Positions 54,397-64,000 of a stretch of 64,000 nt of DNA are shown here, one piece after another (position 1 is the stretch's first letter; the number at the start of each line of letters is the position of its first letter). Origin of the DNA: Meandrina meandrites (taxonomy: Eukaryota > Cnidaria > Anthozoa > Scleractinia > Meandrinidae). The translations under genes and the position numbers were made by a program. Location: NCBI GenBank assembly GCA_963693305.1, contig OY855903.1, positions 57,638,350 to 57,702,349 on the forward strand, written 5' to 3'. The notes under the pieces are model-generated. The model was not told the origin of the DNA, made no database searches, and was given only the letters and a program-made list of their open reading frames with translations.

Positions 54397-54810
54397 ACGC
54401 CATTTAAAATCGTCCGACGAGAATCTTTGCCTAAGGGCGTTAACGAAGCTATCATAGTCACTTCTTGTTAGCCGGTTGAGAGAAAAATACCATGTTTCTG
54501 CTGGTCCTTTTAAATAACTCGCTAAATTGGTCACCTTTGCTTCCGAACTCAATTTTACCTCACGAGCTTGCAGCCGGTTGTTATATTTTTCAAGAAAACA
54601 ATTGACATCTTCTTTCTCATAACTGGAAAATGGTTCTAATTTGGCGGATGGTTTTAATTTTGGAGCGGCAACTTTGTCAATGCTTGCCTGCATGGTACTT
54701 AATGTTTCCTCAAAGAATTCATTTTGGCACACAAAAAGGTTTTCCAATTTCCTTATTGTTTCGGCCATGTCGGTTTGAGAACCGTCATCTTCCTCTTCGT
54801 GTAGACTCAT
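54397..54810 (-). pseudogene. Gag copy 3, truncated at its 3' end
   Basis: From ATG 54808-54810 (MSLHEEEDDGSQTDMAET) the frame is open through GPAETWYFSLNRLTRSDYDS and FRWRL-equivalent FKWRL. At about 54397 it jumps abruptly into leader sequence of copy 2 (ttaactgaacgaaa). The truncation point marks a tandem-duplication or recombination junction between copies 2 and 3. Upstream lie a matching leader and the acidic ORF. Confidence 0.7.
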
Positions 54811-55032
54811 GGTCTCTTGTTTTTCCTCCGAATTTTTACAATCACTGTGGCAAAATGTTTTGGTTTGGCTTCGTGTAAAGCAAAAAACACCTGTCGATGC
54901 TGCCTGCGCCATGCACGGCCACGCCCACAAAAACATACGAAAGGCAAAAGGAATTTTAAAAACAGGTAAAATAACAAAGAAACATGAATGAATAAACTGC
55001 ATATCAATAAACTAAAATAAATGTCGATTAAC

Positions 55033-55326
55033 TCAACTAAAACAGTCCTCCTCTCCTTCCTCTTCTTCGTCCTCTTGAAAGAACTGCAGCTCCTCCAAAA
55101 AGTTGTGCGTGTCCTGGATTTCATCCGGGGAAAGTTCTCCCAATTCCGCAAGAATGGCGCTTTTGAAGTGCTCGTCTTCGTCACCTGCAGCGATGTACAG
55201 AGGTTCTTCAACGGGCTGCGACTGTGTACACGTTGCGTTGCTACTGTCCGTTTTGTTGCTGCTTTCTGTTTGGTGGCTGCTTTCTGACATTTGATTTTCC
55301 ACCGGTGTGAAGGGGGATTTGCTCAA
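55033..55326 (-). CDS. Acidic ORF upstream of gag copy 3
   Basis: Homologous to 42219-42536, with the same LGELSPDEIQDT-NFLEELQF core and Glu-rich tail EEDEEEEGEEDCF. An in-frame ATG (MSESSHQTES) gives about 88 residues. Being open in two copies whose gags are decayed is notable. Confidence 0.55.
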   Translation of the reverse strand: MSKSPFTPVENQMSESSHQTESSNKTDSSNATCTQSQPVEEPLYIAAGDEDEHFKSAILAELGELSPDEIQDTHNFLEELQFFQEDEEEEGEEDCFS

Positions 55327-55344
55327 ACTAGTACCCCATGTCGT

Positions 55345-55835
55345 GAAGCAGCAAGACCATGTGAAAAGATTTATTTTCAGATTTATTGTTAATACTCACA
55401 ATCTAGTTTCTTCAGTCCTTGGCCTTCTTCTGAGCTTTCTTGACTCACAAATTACTTTCTTATGATCTTGACTACTATCAACATGTTTGTTCTTCTTTCT
55501 CTCCTACAATCTTAGTTTTACAACGTTGCTTATATGTCTTTTCAGGTGCTTAATAACATGTACATATTTTAAGTTATCTTTCCTTAGTTTAAGATTAAGA
55601 TTCATAAATCAAATTGATTAGCAAGTACACATATTTTAAGTTATCTTTCCTTAGTTTAAGATTAAGATTCATAAATCAAATTGATTAGCAAGTACACATC
55701 CACCGAGGTTTACAACTAATGGCTTTTCGGGGAAATAAAAAATAGTTCTAAAAGAATAAATGTCAAGATTGAGACACGATGTCCCATGTTTGACAGATCA
55801 AAAGACATTAGTTCTATCATCGGGAAATTCAAATC
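55345..55835 (-). repeat. LTR-like leader of gag element, copy 3, with 67-bp duplication
   Basis: It matches 42545-42915. It contains an exact tandem duplication of 67 bases (first unit from 55562, second from 55629, both starting acatattttaagttatcttt). Confidence 0.6.
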
Positions 55836-55844
55836 ACGTTCACA

Positions 55845-56135
55845 TGGCACGCCCACAAAAACATACAAAAGGCAAAAGGAATTTTAAAAACAGGTAAAAT
55901 AGCAAAGAAACATGAATCAATAAACTACGTATCGATAAACTAAATGTCAATTCTTAACTGAATGAAAAACAGTACTCCTCGCCTTCCTCTTCTTCCTCTT
56001 CAAAGAACTGCAGCTCCTCTAAAAAGTTGAGCGTGTCCTGGATTTTGTCACAGGAAAGTTCTCCTAATTCTGTAAGAATTTCACTTTTTTAAGTGTTCAT
56101 CTTCATCAACTGCAGCGATGTACAGAGGTTCTTCA
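55845..56135 (-). pseudogene. Fourth partial copy of the element (leader plus acidic ORF)
   Basis: cacgcccacaaaaacataca through the acidic ORF segment is repeated again. The ORF is frameshifted, with a stop in place of the LGELSP region, and is cut off at about 56135 where sequence jumps to LTR-like actcacaatctagtctcttg. Confidence 0.65.
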
Positions 56136-56743
56136 CATACTCACAATACTCACAATCTAGTCTCTTGAATTCAGTCCTTGGCCTTCAACCGTTTGATGAT
56201 CGGTATCAACATCACATAATCTGGGATTTATCTCGACATCTTGTTCACAAATTACTTTCATCTACTTTCGACATCGTCGTTCGTCTTCTTACTTCTAAGT
56301 TTTACAGCGTTGCTTATATGTGTTTCTGTTGCCCAATAACATGTACATATTTTAAGTTATCTTTCGTGTTCAACCTCTTGCAACAGCAACGTGTTAGTTG
56401 AAAGGTTGAAAGATTTTCCAAAGCAAGAAACAAGTACTAAATAAAAATGGCTTGACTGCCCCATTGTACCACTCATGTCCAATACTGTCGCATAGAGTCC
56501 ATCCGAAAAAATAACATTCTATTTGTTGTCGATCGGACAATTGCATTTCATTAGCGATAAGCTGGACAGTGTGCTGTCAATTCAATCGATTCGTTCGATT
56601 TGTCAATCGGAAAAATGATCCGACATGCATCTCATTAGTGACAAAGCTACCCCGGTGGAAGATTGTCGAATCGATCGATTCGTTCAATTTGGGAAATGGA
56701 AAAGATTACTACCGATCCGAAAAGTGCAGTTGTCGATACACGT

Positions 56744-57400
56744 GAATGACGACAAACGGCGGATACACGTGAATGACGACTAACAAATGTATATTCCTCG
56801 TTCTAAAAACACAAAAGGGAGTAGAACAGTTTGTCGAACCGACCGATAAACGCCGGCGAAAAACGACTAATACAAAAGCTTAAACATTCCTCAATCTAAA
56901 AACACAAAAGGCCGGTTAACAGTTTGTCGAACCAACTGATAAACTAATGCAAAAAGTAGTAATCCATAAACATTCCTCATTCTAAGAATGACGACTAACA
57001 AATGTATATTCCTCGTTCTAAAAACACAAAAGGGAGTAGAACAGTTTGTCGAACCGACCGATGAACGCCGGTGAAAAACGACTAATACAAATGCTTAAAC
57101 ATTCCTTGTTCTAAAAACACAAAAGGGTGGTTAACAGTTTGTCAAACCAACCGATAAACTAATGCAAAAAGTGGTAATCCATAAACATTCCTCGTTCTAA
57201 AAATAGAGGAAGGAGTATAACAGTTTGTGGAACTGAGTGATAGACTAATGCAAAAGCCGCTAGTCCATAAGCATAAACTAATACATAAACATTCCTGGTT
57301 TTAAGAACGCATTAGAGGGAAGAAAAGTTCGTATATTTAACAGTCTGGTGGCGTGAGAAATGAGTAATAAACATTCCTTGTTTTAGAAGAACAGTTTGTC
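56744..57400. repeat. ~90-100-bp minisatellite, about 7-8 units
   Basis: The unit core attcctcgttctaaaaacac is followed by aaaagggagt, aacagtttgtcgaaccgacc, gataaac and aaaaacgactaatac. Occurrences begin near 56790, 56886, 56975, 57005, 57100, 57187, 57290 and 57372. The 56760-56905 and 56985-57115 blocks are closer to each other than to the rest, suggesting a two-unit higher-order step. Confidence 0.85.
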
Positions 57401-57460
57401 GAATCGACATATATAATACATGTAAGCATGTGCCTGAGTATGGCTCCTGATGTAAGTTAC

Positions 57461-57594
57461 ATTCGTGATTCCCCCCTTGCAATAATTGGATGCGTCTTGA
57501 AAGACAGAGCAGATCATGTCATGGAAATTTGGCATTCGGTGAAAGCGTATATGAATTCGAAGTACGTTTTGTTCACCATAATGAAAATTCACAA
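57461..57594 (-). CDS. Possible exon 2 of the signal-peptide gene
   Basis: After an acceptor (gcacag) the frame, in the phase left by the 59055-59142 exon, gives VNFHYGEQNVLRIHIRFHRM, then PNFHDMICSVFQDASNYCKG, to a weak donor (gtaact). Two Cys and a phase match support an extracellular domain piece. The opposite strand is also open here (SPLAIIGCVLKDRADHVMEI), so the call is uncertain. Confidence 0.25.
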
Positions 57595-57758
57595 CTGTGC
57601 ATGCGGGGATTAATCACTTAGCGGTTTCGATTTTTTCTGTACCCATGGACTCGAAAAAAATAAATTGAATGGTTTTTTTTAAGCGTCCTTAGGAATGATA
57701 AAGCATATCAATTTTATCAGAAATATTTTGGGTAATTTTTTTTTTTTTTTTCTACCAG

Positions 57759-57868
57759 AGTTTGACGAATTTACATTTGAGAAGCCACAGTTTTATGTTG
57801 AAAAACTGGACATACCATCACAACAACCTTTAAAAGAAACCACAGTTTCATTACAAAATATATATTAA
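57759..57868 (+). CDS. Possible terminal exon of an unknown + gene
   Basis: A long T tract and ctaccag precede a frame EFDEFTFEKPQFYVEKLDIP continuing SQQPLKETTVSLQNIY and TAA. The strong acceptor is the main support. No upstream partner exon is established, and another frame is also open. Confidence 0.2.
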
Positions 57869-59054
57869 ACTCAAGAGCATTTTCAAAAACATTGGAATCA
57901 ACTTCTTCTTTAAACCATTATATAACTGTGTAACCAATATAATTATTGTGTAATCATCCTTTTCACAATTCCTCTAATCAAAAATTGTTTATAGTTCCTT
58001 TTGAAAATAACAATCATTTATCCATAACATAAAAAGAGCTTTATGCATGATCCAAGAGACCACGGTTACAATGATCGATTTCGTGTTTTTAAAAGTTAAT
58101 GTTAGTCATTAAAATCCTACATCTTTTCCTTTAATGAAAGGGTACAAACGAATAAGCAACAGAAGGATGATAGTTGAATGACAATATCATTTGTGCAATA
58201 AATACTACCACACCAAGTATGGTGTGGTGACTCAAGTGATTAATAAAGACCATAATGTTATAACCATACTAACTCAGTTTTTGTGTGCTTATCTTGACAT
58301 GGTATAGGACATTTTGAGTGTTTACCCTTATTTAATTAATTTTGCCTCAAGTGTGGCGCTTTATTTGAGGGTGGCCCTTGTTAAAAAATTACATGCCACC
58401 TTAGAAATATTTCCTTTAAATGTAATGGTAATATTCTATCTGAACAAAAAAATTAACAGTGATGATAATGATAACAAAGGCACATTTTTTGTCACCATTC
58501 ACCTCTCCTGGAACTTTTCCAGACTTTTCCAGTAAACCATCTTACTTACAGAGAATCACTAAGCCCTTACTAATTAGATGACACTGTTTATTGACTTTTC
58601 CATTGCACGCAACGCATAATTGAGGGTGACCCTTATCCCAGGGCAGTACATGTTCCAAGTTCCAAAAGTATCTTGATGCAACAAAATGTTGCGTTTGCAA
58701 CTGCGGTAGAATACATTTGACTGCTAATGACGGCACATTTACAATAAACATTTACTAGTAAGAAGCCAACTGAAGTTATGCTTTCATTGAAAAGTAGTAT
58801 TCAATACCAAACACAAAATTCCATATTACGAAAGCTAGTTCTTTGCCCGTACATGTTCTTAGTCAAATGTCGTTGAAAAAAAAAACAAAAAACAAACCTG
58901 GATCGCATAAAAAAGTAACAACGGGGCTGAAATACCGAAGGAAGGAGAATTTCAGGCAATCATAAATTGACATTGAAATTGTCGGCTTAATTTGTTTCCA
59001 GTTCCGAGAATAAAGCAAAATCTTAAACAATGACTATAATAATCATGGCCTCAC
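57869..59054. other. No supported exon
   Basis: AT-rich sequence within the presumed intron of the minus-strand signal-peptide gene. An open frame at 58542-58751 (minus) lacks splice support and is not taken as a gene. Confidence 0.5.
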
Positions 59055-59142
59055 CTTTCACTGCAAAAGAGAGTTTTGCAAGGATGACCAGAGTCAGCAA
59101 AGCTGATAATGAAGATGATGGAAGATTCATCTTGAAGCGCAT
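59055..59142 (-). CDS. First exon encoding a signal peptide, gene unknown
   Basis: ATG 59140-59142 begins MRFKMNLPSSSLSALLTLVI, continuing LAKLSFAVK, then a donor gtgagg in phase 1. A basic start, a hydrophobic core (ALLTLVILA) and a small residue at the likely cleavage point (SFA) make a classic secretory signal. A phase-1 intron right after the signal peptide is usual for extracellular and membrane proteins. It is divergent from PDCD2L, 735 bases away. Downstream exons run leftwards; a candidate is at 57461-57594. A second in-frame ATG (residue 5) is an alternative start. Confidence 0.55.
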
Positions 59143-59876
59143 CTTTGTGGACTGTATCACTGTGTAATGTGTTCTCCAAGAATGTAAGGTTCTTGTGTTA
59201 GAACAACGGAGTTCTGATTGGTTTAAATCTGTTAGCTACGTAAGCAATCAATTGATGTTTCATGTCATCGAAGAACAACCACGGTATTACTGAAATTATT
59301 TTACAAACAATATAATCTTCCTGTGCATGTGAACAATAAGCATGTGATATTTTTAGAGATGCATGTTCAAGCCTGTTACAGCTGTTCAGAGTACAATGAA
59401 GATATCAAGGGTAATTGCTAAGAGAGGTCAAGGAAGTTTTTTCACCATCCCATTAAAACAGATAAAAATCAAATTTAACTTCCCTTTTCATACTCATCAT
59501 TGAATTTCTTATGCATATTTCGTAGTTAGGAATCTTGTTATAGCTCTTTGCACTAACTGCTTACGAGTTGAGCTTCACGCGAAACTTAATATAAGTTGCC
59601 AAGGTTTTGGCTGTTTACCAGGGATAATAGGGGTCGGATCCGAATTGAAGAAAAGTTTATCTTCTAGATTCCCCGCCAGATCATTACAGTTAGACTCAGT
59701 TCTGTTAGAATCTCATGGTCAGCAAAATACTTATACCATTGTAAGAATAGAATATTGCGAGGACTTTTTTTTTCTTTTTTACAAAGCCAGCACCGAAGCT
59801 TTGCAATGCTGTTGAAGAGAGACGACTGGGGTCGAGTCCAACATCCCCAACATGCTTTGCGGGTGATACTTTCAAG

Positions 59877-62800
59877 ATGGCGGACGAACCTTTGGTTTTG
59901 GGAATACCTGATGAAAACATGGAAGAAAACGATGATAAAATTTGTGGATGGAGTACAAATAAGATCGGTGGAACACCGGTAAGCAACAAGTCTTCCTGAA
60001 AACTAATTTGGAGAATAATTGATTGGAGGAGGAGGCTTTATGCTCTCTGTATTTGTGTGGAGCTTGGAGACTGGGTGAGTGAAAATTATCTGGGCAAGTG
60101 CAGCTTGAAGGCCACTTGCACAAATGGTGTGTGCTCTGAAATTTTAGTTTCCAACCCTGAAATATCAGAATAATAAAGAATAAATAAAGTACTGCTAAAA
60201 TTTTGTTTCTCTTACCAAAATTATGGTGATTCACAGTAATTTCCATGCTGTGGTCTGGATGAAAGACCACATTCGTAGACCAAGGACCCACAAGCATGCC
60301 ACTTTATTAGAAAAACAAGAAAATATTTTAGTGAGGAAGTTGCTACTTTTCAAGTATAGTGAGAGAGAAAATCTATCTTCAGGGAAAATTTCAGCCCATC
60401 AGGTCCTGATTTACTTTTAAATAAGATATTTGATCATGATATTTAGTCACAGACCAAGGGCGCCATACTGTACTCAAGGCTGCTGCCTAAGGAAATTTCT
60501 AACGAGCCCCTCGGGCTCCAAACATCAAAAGTTAGGAGCCCAAGCCATTACTTTAGGAGCCCAGCCTAAAAGTTGCCATGGTTGATCCTCGGGGGAGGGG
60601 GGTGGGGTAGAAGAAAAAAAATATAGGGGAGGGGCCTGGGGAGCAGCCCCCCCCCCCCCCCCTCCCGTCCCCTTCCACGACTCTTCCACATGCACACACA
60701 TTTTGTTTTGTTAGTAGAGCCTTTGTATGTGAACAGAAAACTCCTTCAGACAAGATTTTTTTCTGAGAGCTTCTGAGGGTAACCTCCCTCAAATAGTTGT
60801 GTCAGAAATTTGAGCTTTCTTAACTTGAAAGTTTATTTAGCCGAGCCTCTCCTTCGATAAAACCTTTTTTACACTGATTGCCGTGAGTGACATGAACAGG
60901 AGTGTGTATATTAGAAAATTTCTGTAGGCTTAAAATGAATTTGAAAATCCAACCAGTATATTGTGCTGTGATGAATGTTGGATAAAGTAAGTTAAAAATG
61001 TGTAAAACAAAATAAAACATTGTTTAAAAGGAGTTTTGAACATCCAAAGCAAAATCAATGAAGCATGAAGCAGCAAAATTATTATTTCACTTTTGCACAG
61101 CAAGCTCACTAAAGAACTTGAATTATAATTAAACCTATTGTTAGTAATTAAGGTTTAACAGAACCAAGATTACAATTTAGCATGTCTATTTGAAGGTTAA
61201 TGCAAGGGTAATAAAAAGTCAAAACACCTGTGTAAACACTAATTAAATTATGATCTTATCTACATTTCATAATCAGTTGTCAAAAATAGACCAGAAAAAT
61301 TAAGTTGTGAAGAAAAAAAAACAGTTTCTAGACTTATCAAATGAGTTGCTTATACAATAGATTTTAGTACTTTTAAAAACAATTCATGTTATTCAAACTG
61401 TTTTCAGCAAAGTTTTCTAGCACATTATTTTCAAGAGTAATGTTCTCCTTGTCATGATTCAATGACCGAGATAAAACACGAAACTGTTCGAATGAACAAG
61501 CAAACAAACTTGATCCACAAAAAGCGATAGCTGATATGAATGTCACAGAAAAGGCACATATTTTCTTTTGTTACGAAATAAAGCGTTCTCAAAAGTGAAA
61601 AAATAAAAGTTTGAGTTAAATAATAAGCTTAATTACAGTAATATTCGTAAGTGTAACATCAAAACATTCTGCACATTATTTTAGGCTTGTTGAAAAGGTT
61701 TTTGTATCAAGCTTTTGCAGATTAAAATTGTCATGATCAGACCTGATGCATTGATGGCCAGGAGATTGATTTCACTTTTGTATCCGTAAATGTTTACTTC
61801 AAATTCACTATAAACTCCTCAAGGTAGCGAACGAAACGTGAAGCAGCCCATAATACCATTCATTCTTCATTCCATATTTGGGAGTCAGTCCCAGTCCTAA
61901 ACAGTCAAAACTAAATGGTTTTCGAAGCTGCCGAATTTTGCAAAGGCACTTTACGTATTTATATTATACGCTAAAAGTATCTCGATTGTGGACAATTTTA
62001 GTATTTTCCGTTTTGAAATGAGGCACTTATTGTTTTTAACGGGACATATCTTACGCCAGTGGAACAAAGTTACAAGGAAACTGAAGTCATTAGATGAGAA
62101 TGGAAAATCGATGCTTAGGCGCCCATTAGGGCTCCTTGAACAAAAATTTAGTCGCCCGCATTCGTAACTTAGGCGCCCCAGGCGACCGGGCGCCCGTTAG
62201 GCAGCAGCCTTGGTACTAATACTGATAATTATTTAAACATAACATTTATTTTTTGTGTGATCTTTGTGCAGTAAAAGAAGCACAAATGGGCACAGAAATC
62301 TGTTCACTTATCAGATATATGTAGATGCTCAGTGTGCAGACTTGTGCATGCTCAGTGTTCAAAGCCTGAGCCAAGGCTAATATTGTGTTCATAATAATCC
62401 TCTCGAATATTCTCAAGTAATGTCACACTGTTTGCAAGATCTTAGCCATGTCCTCCAAATTATAGGAAATTAACGGCATGCAAAGCATGCAGAAGCGATG
62501 ACGTTTCACAAGGGGTCTTTAACAATTTTCAGGACATTTGTCAAAAAATAAGGTAAATAAAAGTAGCTGACAACTTCTGTGCTGAGTGATTGTTCCGAAA
62601 AGTTGCGTTATCTTGGCGTGACATCCGATATACGGTATACGATGCAAGGTCAAATGCTGTCTTGAAATTGCTTACACCTTTTGTTTTTAAAGAATGGAAA
62701 GATTTCTGTTTACTAAATCTTATAGAACGCATCAAATATAATTCGTCTCTTTCATTTATACTGTAAATTAGTCCTTTCTAACTGCCAAGGAGTATTTTGC

Positions 62801-63464
62801 TTCGAGTTCTACGCGACGATAAGATTTCTTGTCGAGTTACTTGATTTCTTTTCCCAGTCCTATTCGGTTCTACAGATCGGTCGATCGCAACAGACAACAG
62901 ACAACAGATCCCGTCCACCCACACGATGACATTAAGCGATAAAAGTTGTAAAATTTGAGATTCGGGCGTAAAAATCCATTTTCTCATTTCAGATGGCAGA
63001 TCTCAAAAAGAATACAAACAATGCACCTAGTTCCCATTGCTCTTTGGTTCAATTCAGGGAGTAATCATCACATCGTAACATCGTAACACCAAAAATTCCA
63101 AAAATTCCATCGCTTTTCCGGTTTACAACATTAACCGATGACGTCATAGGAATGACGTCATCGCTTAAAAATTAAATGCTATGCTGGCACACAAGAAGCC
63201 TGCTCAAAACAGTCATCTGTGGTATTTCAACAATAAATAATTTATGTCAATAATTTAATGCATAATAAATTAATTAAGGCTTTCTTACATTTTAACACAG
63301 AACTGGATGTTTGGAGAGCCATCACAGTATCCAACTTGCCCTTTGTGTAACAATCTATTATATCTGGTTTGCCAAATTTACTGTCCTTTGTCAGGTTCTG
63401 TCTTTCATTGGGTGCTGTACATCTTTGGCTGTGTTAACGCAACTTGTTGGAATATAAACAAAAG
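59877..63464 (+). CDS. PDCD2L: PDCD2L-like, first two exons (gene continues past window)
   Basis: Exon 1 (59877-59978) starts MADEPLVLGIPDENMEENDD and ends GWSTNKIGGTP at donor gtaagc. Exon 2 (63301-63464) encodes NWMFGEPSQYPTCPLCNNLL, YLVCQIYCPLSGSVFHWVLY and IFGCVNATC up to donor gtaaga (phase 2). The LG-(L/I)-x-D start, W-x-x-x-K-(L/I)-GG-x-P and paired Cys (CPLC, YCP, FGC) are the PDCD2/PDCD2L zinc-binding N-terminal pattern. The short N-terminus and the wording around KIGG favour PDCD2L over PDCD2. The family acts as chaperones in small ribosomal subunit assembly and nuclear export (PDCD2 and PDCD2L bind uS5). Remaining exons should lie beyond 64000. The 3.3-kb intron 1 is half filled by a transposon. 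Confidence 0.85.
60475..62212. mobile_element. 1.7-kb DNA transposon, 5-bp TSD (gtact), in PDCD2L intron 1
   Basis: The terminal repeat caaggctgctgcctaa (60475) has its exact complement ending at 62212. gtact is duplicated on both sides (60470-60474, 62213-62217). The subterminal regions are arrays of ggagccc/ggcgccc motifs, inverted between ends (60500-60560 and 62110-62190). A C homopolymer is at about 60648-60662. The centre is AT-rich with no transposase ORF, so it is non-autonomous. Confidence 0.85.
62213..63300. other. Rest of PDCD2L intron 1, nothing identified
   Basis: AT-rich intronic sequence. A short palindrome around atgacgtcataggaatgacg (about 63138) is the only structure noticed. 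Confidence 0.6.
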
Positions 63465-63805
63465 GTAAGAGATAGTTAAACCACAGGGAGGCGAAACTTA
63501 TTTTCCTTTAATGTCTAGTCTGCTTCATCTTCTGTCTGCTTTATGAAAAAGAGTATTGTTATTAATTAAAATTGTTTTCTTTAATGTTATTAAGAAAAAT
63601 ACTGCTATACACTCAGTACTGTGATGGAAATATTTGTATAAATTTTAATGTCCAATGTGACTCTTGACTATTGTACATCAGGGCTTTCAATAAAATTTTA
63701 AGGAGGTGGCTTCCCTTGTGTGGCACCTGTCAAAAAGTAATTATATAAGAACCTCAAAATATCTCCCCTTTATAGGAAGCTGAATGAATTTTAGACGGTG
63801 GTCCA

Positions 63806-64000
63806 CAGAAGTGATTCTCCTTTTCTTCTTGCATCAGTATGCCCAAGCACATGGGACACATTTTTTTTTTCATGTGTCAGCAACACACATTTGAGAATGT
63901 TAAAAAAGCATCTGAACAAAAATGTCAATTAGCGTTACTTCTTATATCCAGGAAAACTTGCACATAACAATATAAATACAGGTTATATAAGATATTGGGC
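63806..64000. repeat. ~1-kb dispersed repeat, copy cut by window end
   Basis: From gtgattctccttttcttctt to the last base the sequence matches 48579-48772 closely. It lies in PDCD2L intron 2, 11 kb from the main array. Confidence 0.9.

Noticed and set aside
59872..60297. 141-codon minus-strand ORF over PDCD2L exon 1
   Set aside because: It runs antisense through a confident exon, has Phe/His/Ser-rich composition and no family.
63120..63170. atgacgtcat palindrome as a CRE regulatory site
   Set aside because: It lies deep in PDCD2L intron 1 without other promoter features. A single short motif is weak evidence.

Overview
The window is eukaryotic. It has split genes with GT-AG introns, animal housekeeping genes, and dense small DNA transposons, tRNA-derived SINE pieces and a gag-bearing retroelement. 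The short-intron gene structures together with V-domain-like SINE and TTAA/TA-flanked MITE debris suggest an anthozoan cnidarian (coral or anemone). That assignment is inference; no species-diagnostic marker was seen.

Layout. 0.7-3.3 kb (+): seven 3' exons of a RASEF/Rab45-type GTPase gene whose 5' part lies outside the window. 6.5-11.2 kb (-): complete four-exon DCPS (scavenger mRNA decapping enzyme). It is head-to-head with the first of two ARF6 genes: ARF6 copy A at 13.5-16.6 kb (+) and ARF6 copy B at 25.6-28.2 kb (+). Both copies encode 175 aa with identical exon phases, and both have what looks like a U12-type (minor spliceosome) intron splitting the P-loop. 32.5-38.6 kb (-): complete nine-exon SF3A2 (U2 snRNP SF3a subunit) with a short C-terminal tail. 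A small candidate start of an unidentified + gene lies at 39.05-39.36 kb.

40.8-57.4 kb is a mobile-element hub. It holds three or four decayed, partly tandem copies of a minus-strand LTR-type gag with an upstream acidic ORF. It also holds a locally repeated ~1 kb sequence that other elements have inserted into. One insertion (45.1-47.9 kb) looks like a composite transposon: two nearly identical 299-bp MITEs flank a 2.2-kb cargo that includes degenerate telomere-like repeats. Another (50.6-51.8 kb) is a TA-flanked terminal-inverted-repeat element carrying a broken PB1-domain coding fragment. A ~90-100-bp minisatellite follows at 56.7-57.4 kb.

57.4-64 kb: a minus-strand first exon encoding a clear signal peptide (59.06-59.14 kb), divergent from the first two exons of PDCD2L (+, 59.9 kb to beyond the window). 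PDCD2L intron 1 holds a 1.7-kb transposon with a 5-bp target duplication.

The identified host genes form no pathway cluster. They are RNA metabolism genes (DCPS, SF3A2), small GTPases (RASEF, two ARF6) and a PDCD2-type ribosome-assembly-related gene (PDCD2L). Exon boundaries were chosen from splice consensus, phase and family resemblance recalled from memory; nothing was searched or aligned by computer.
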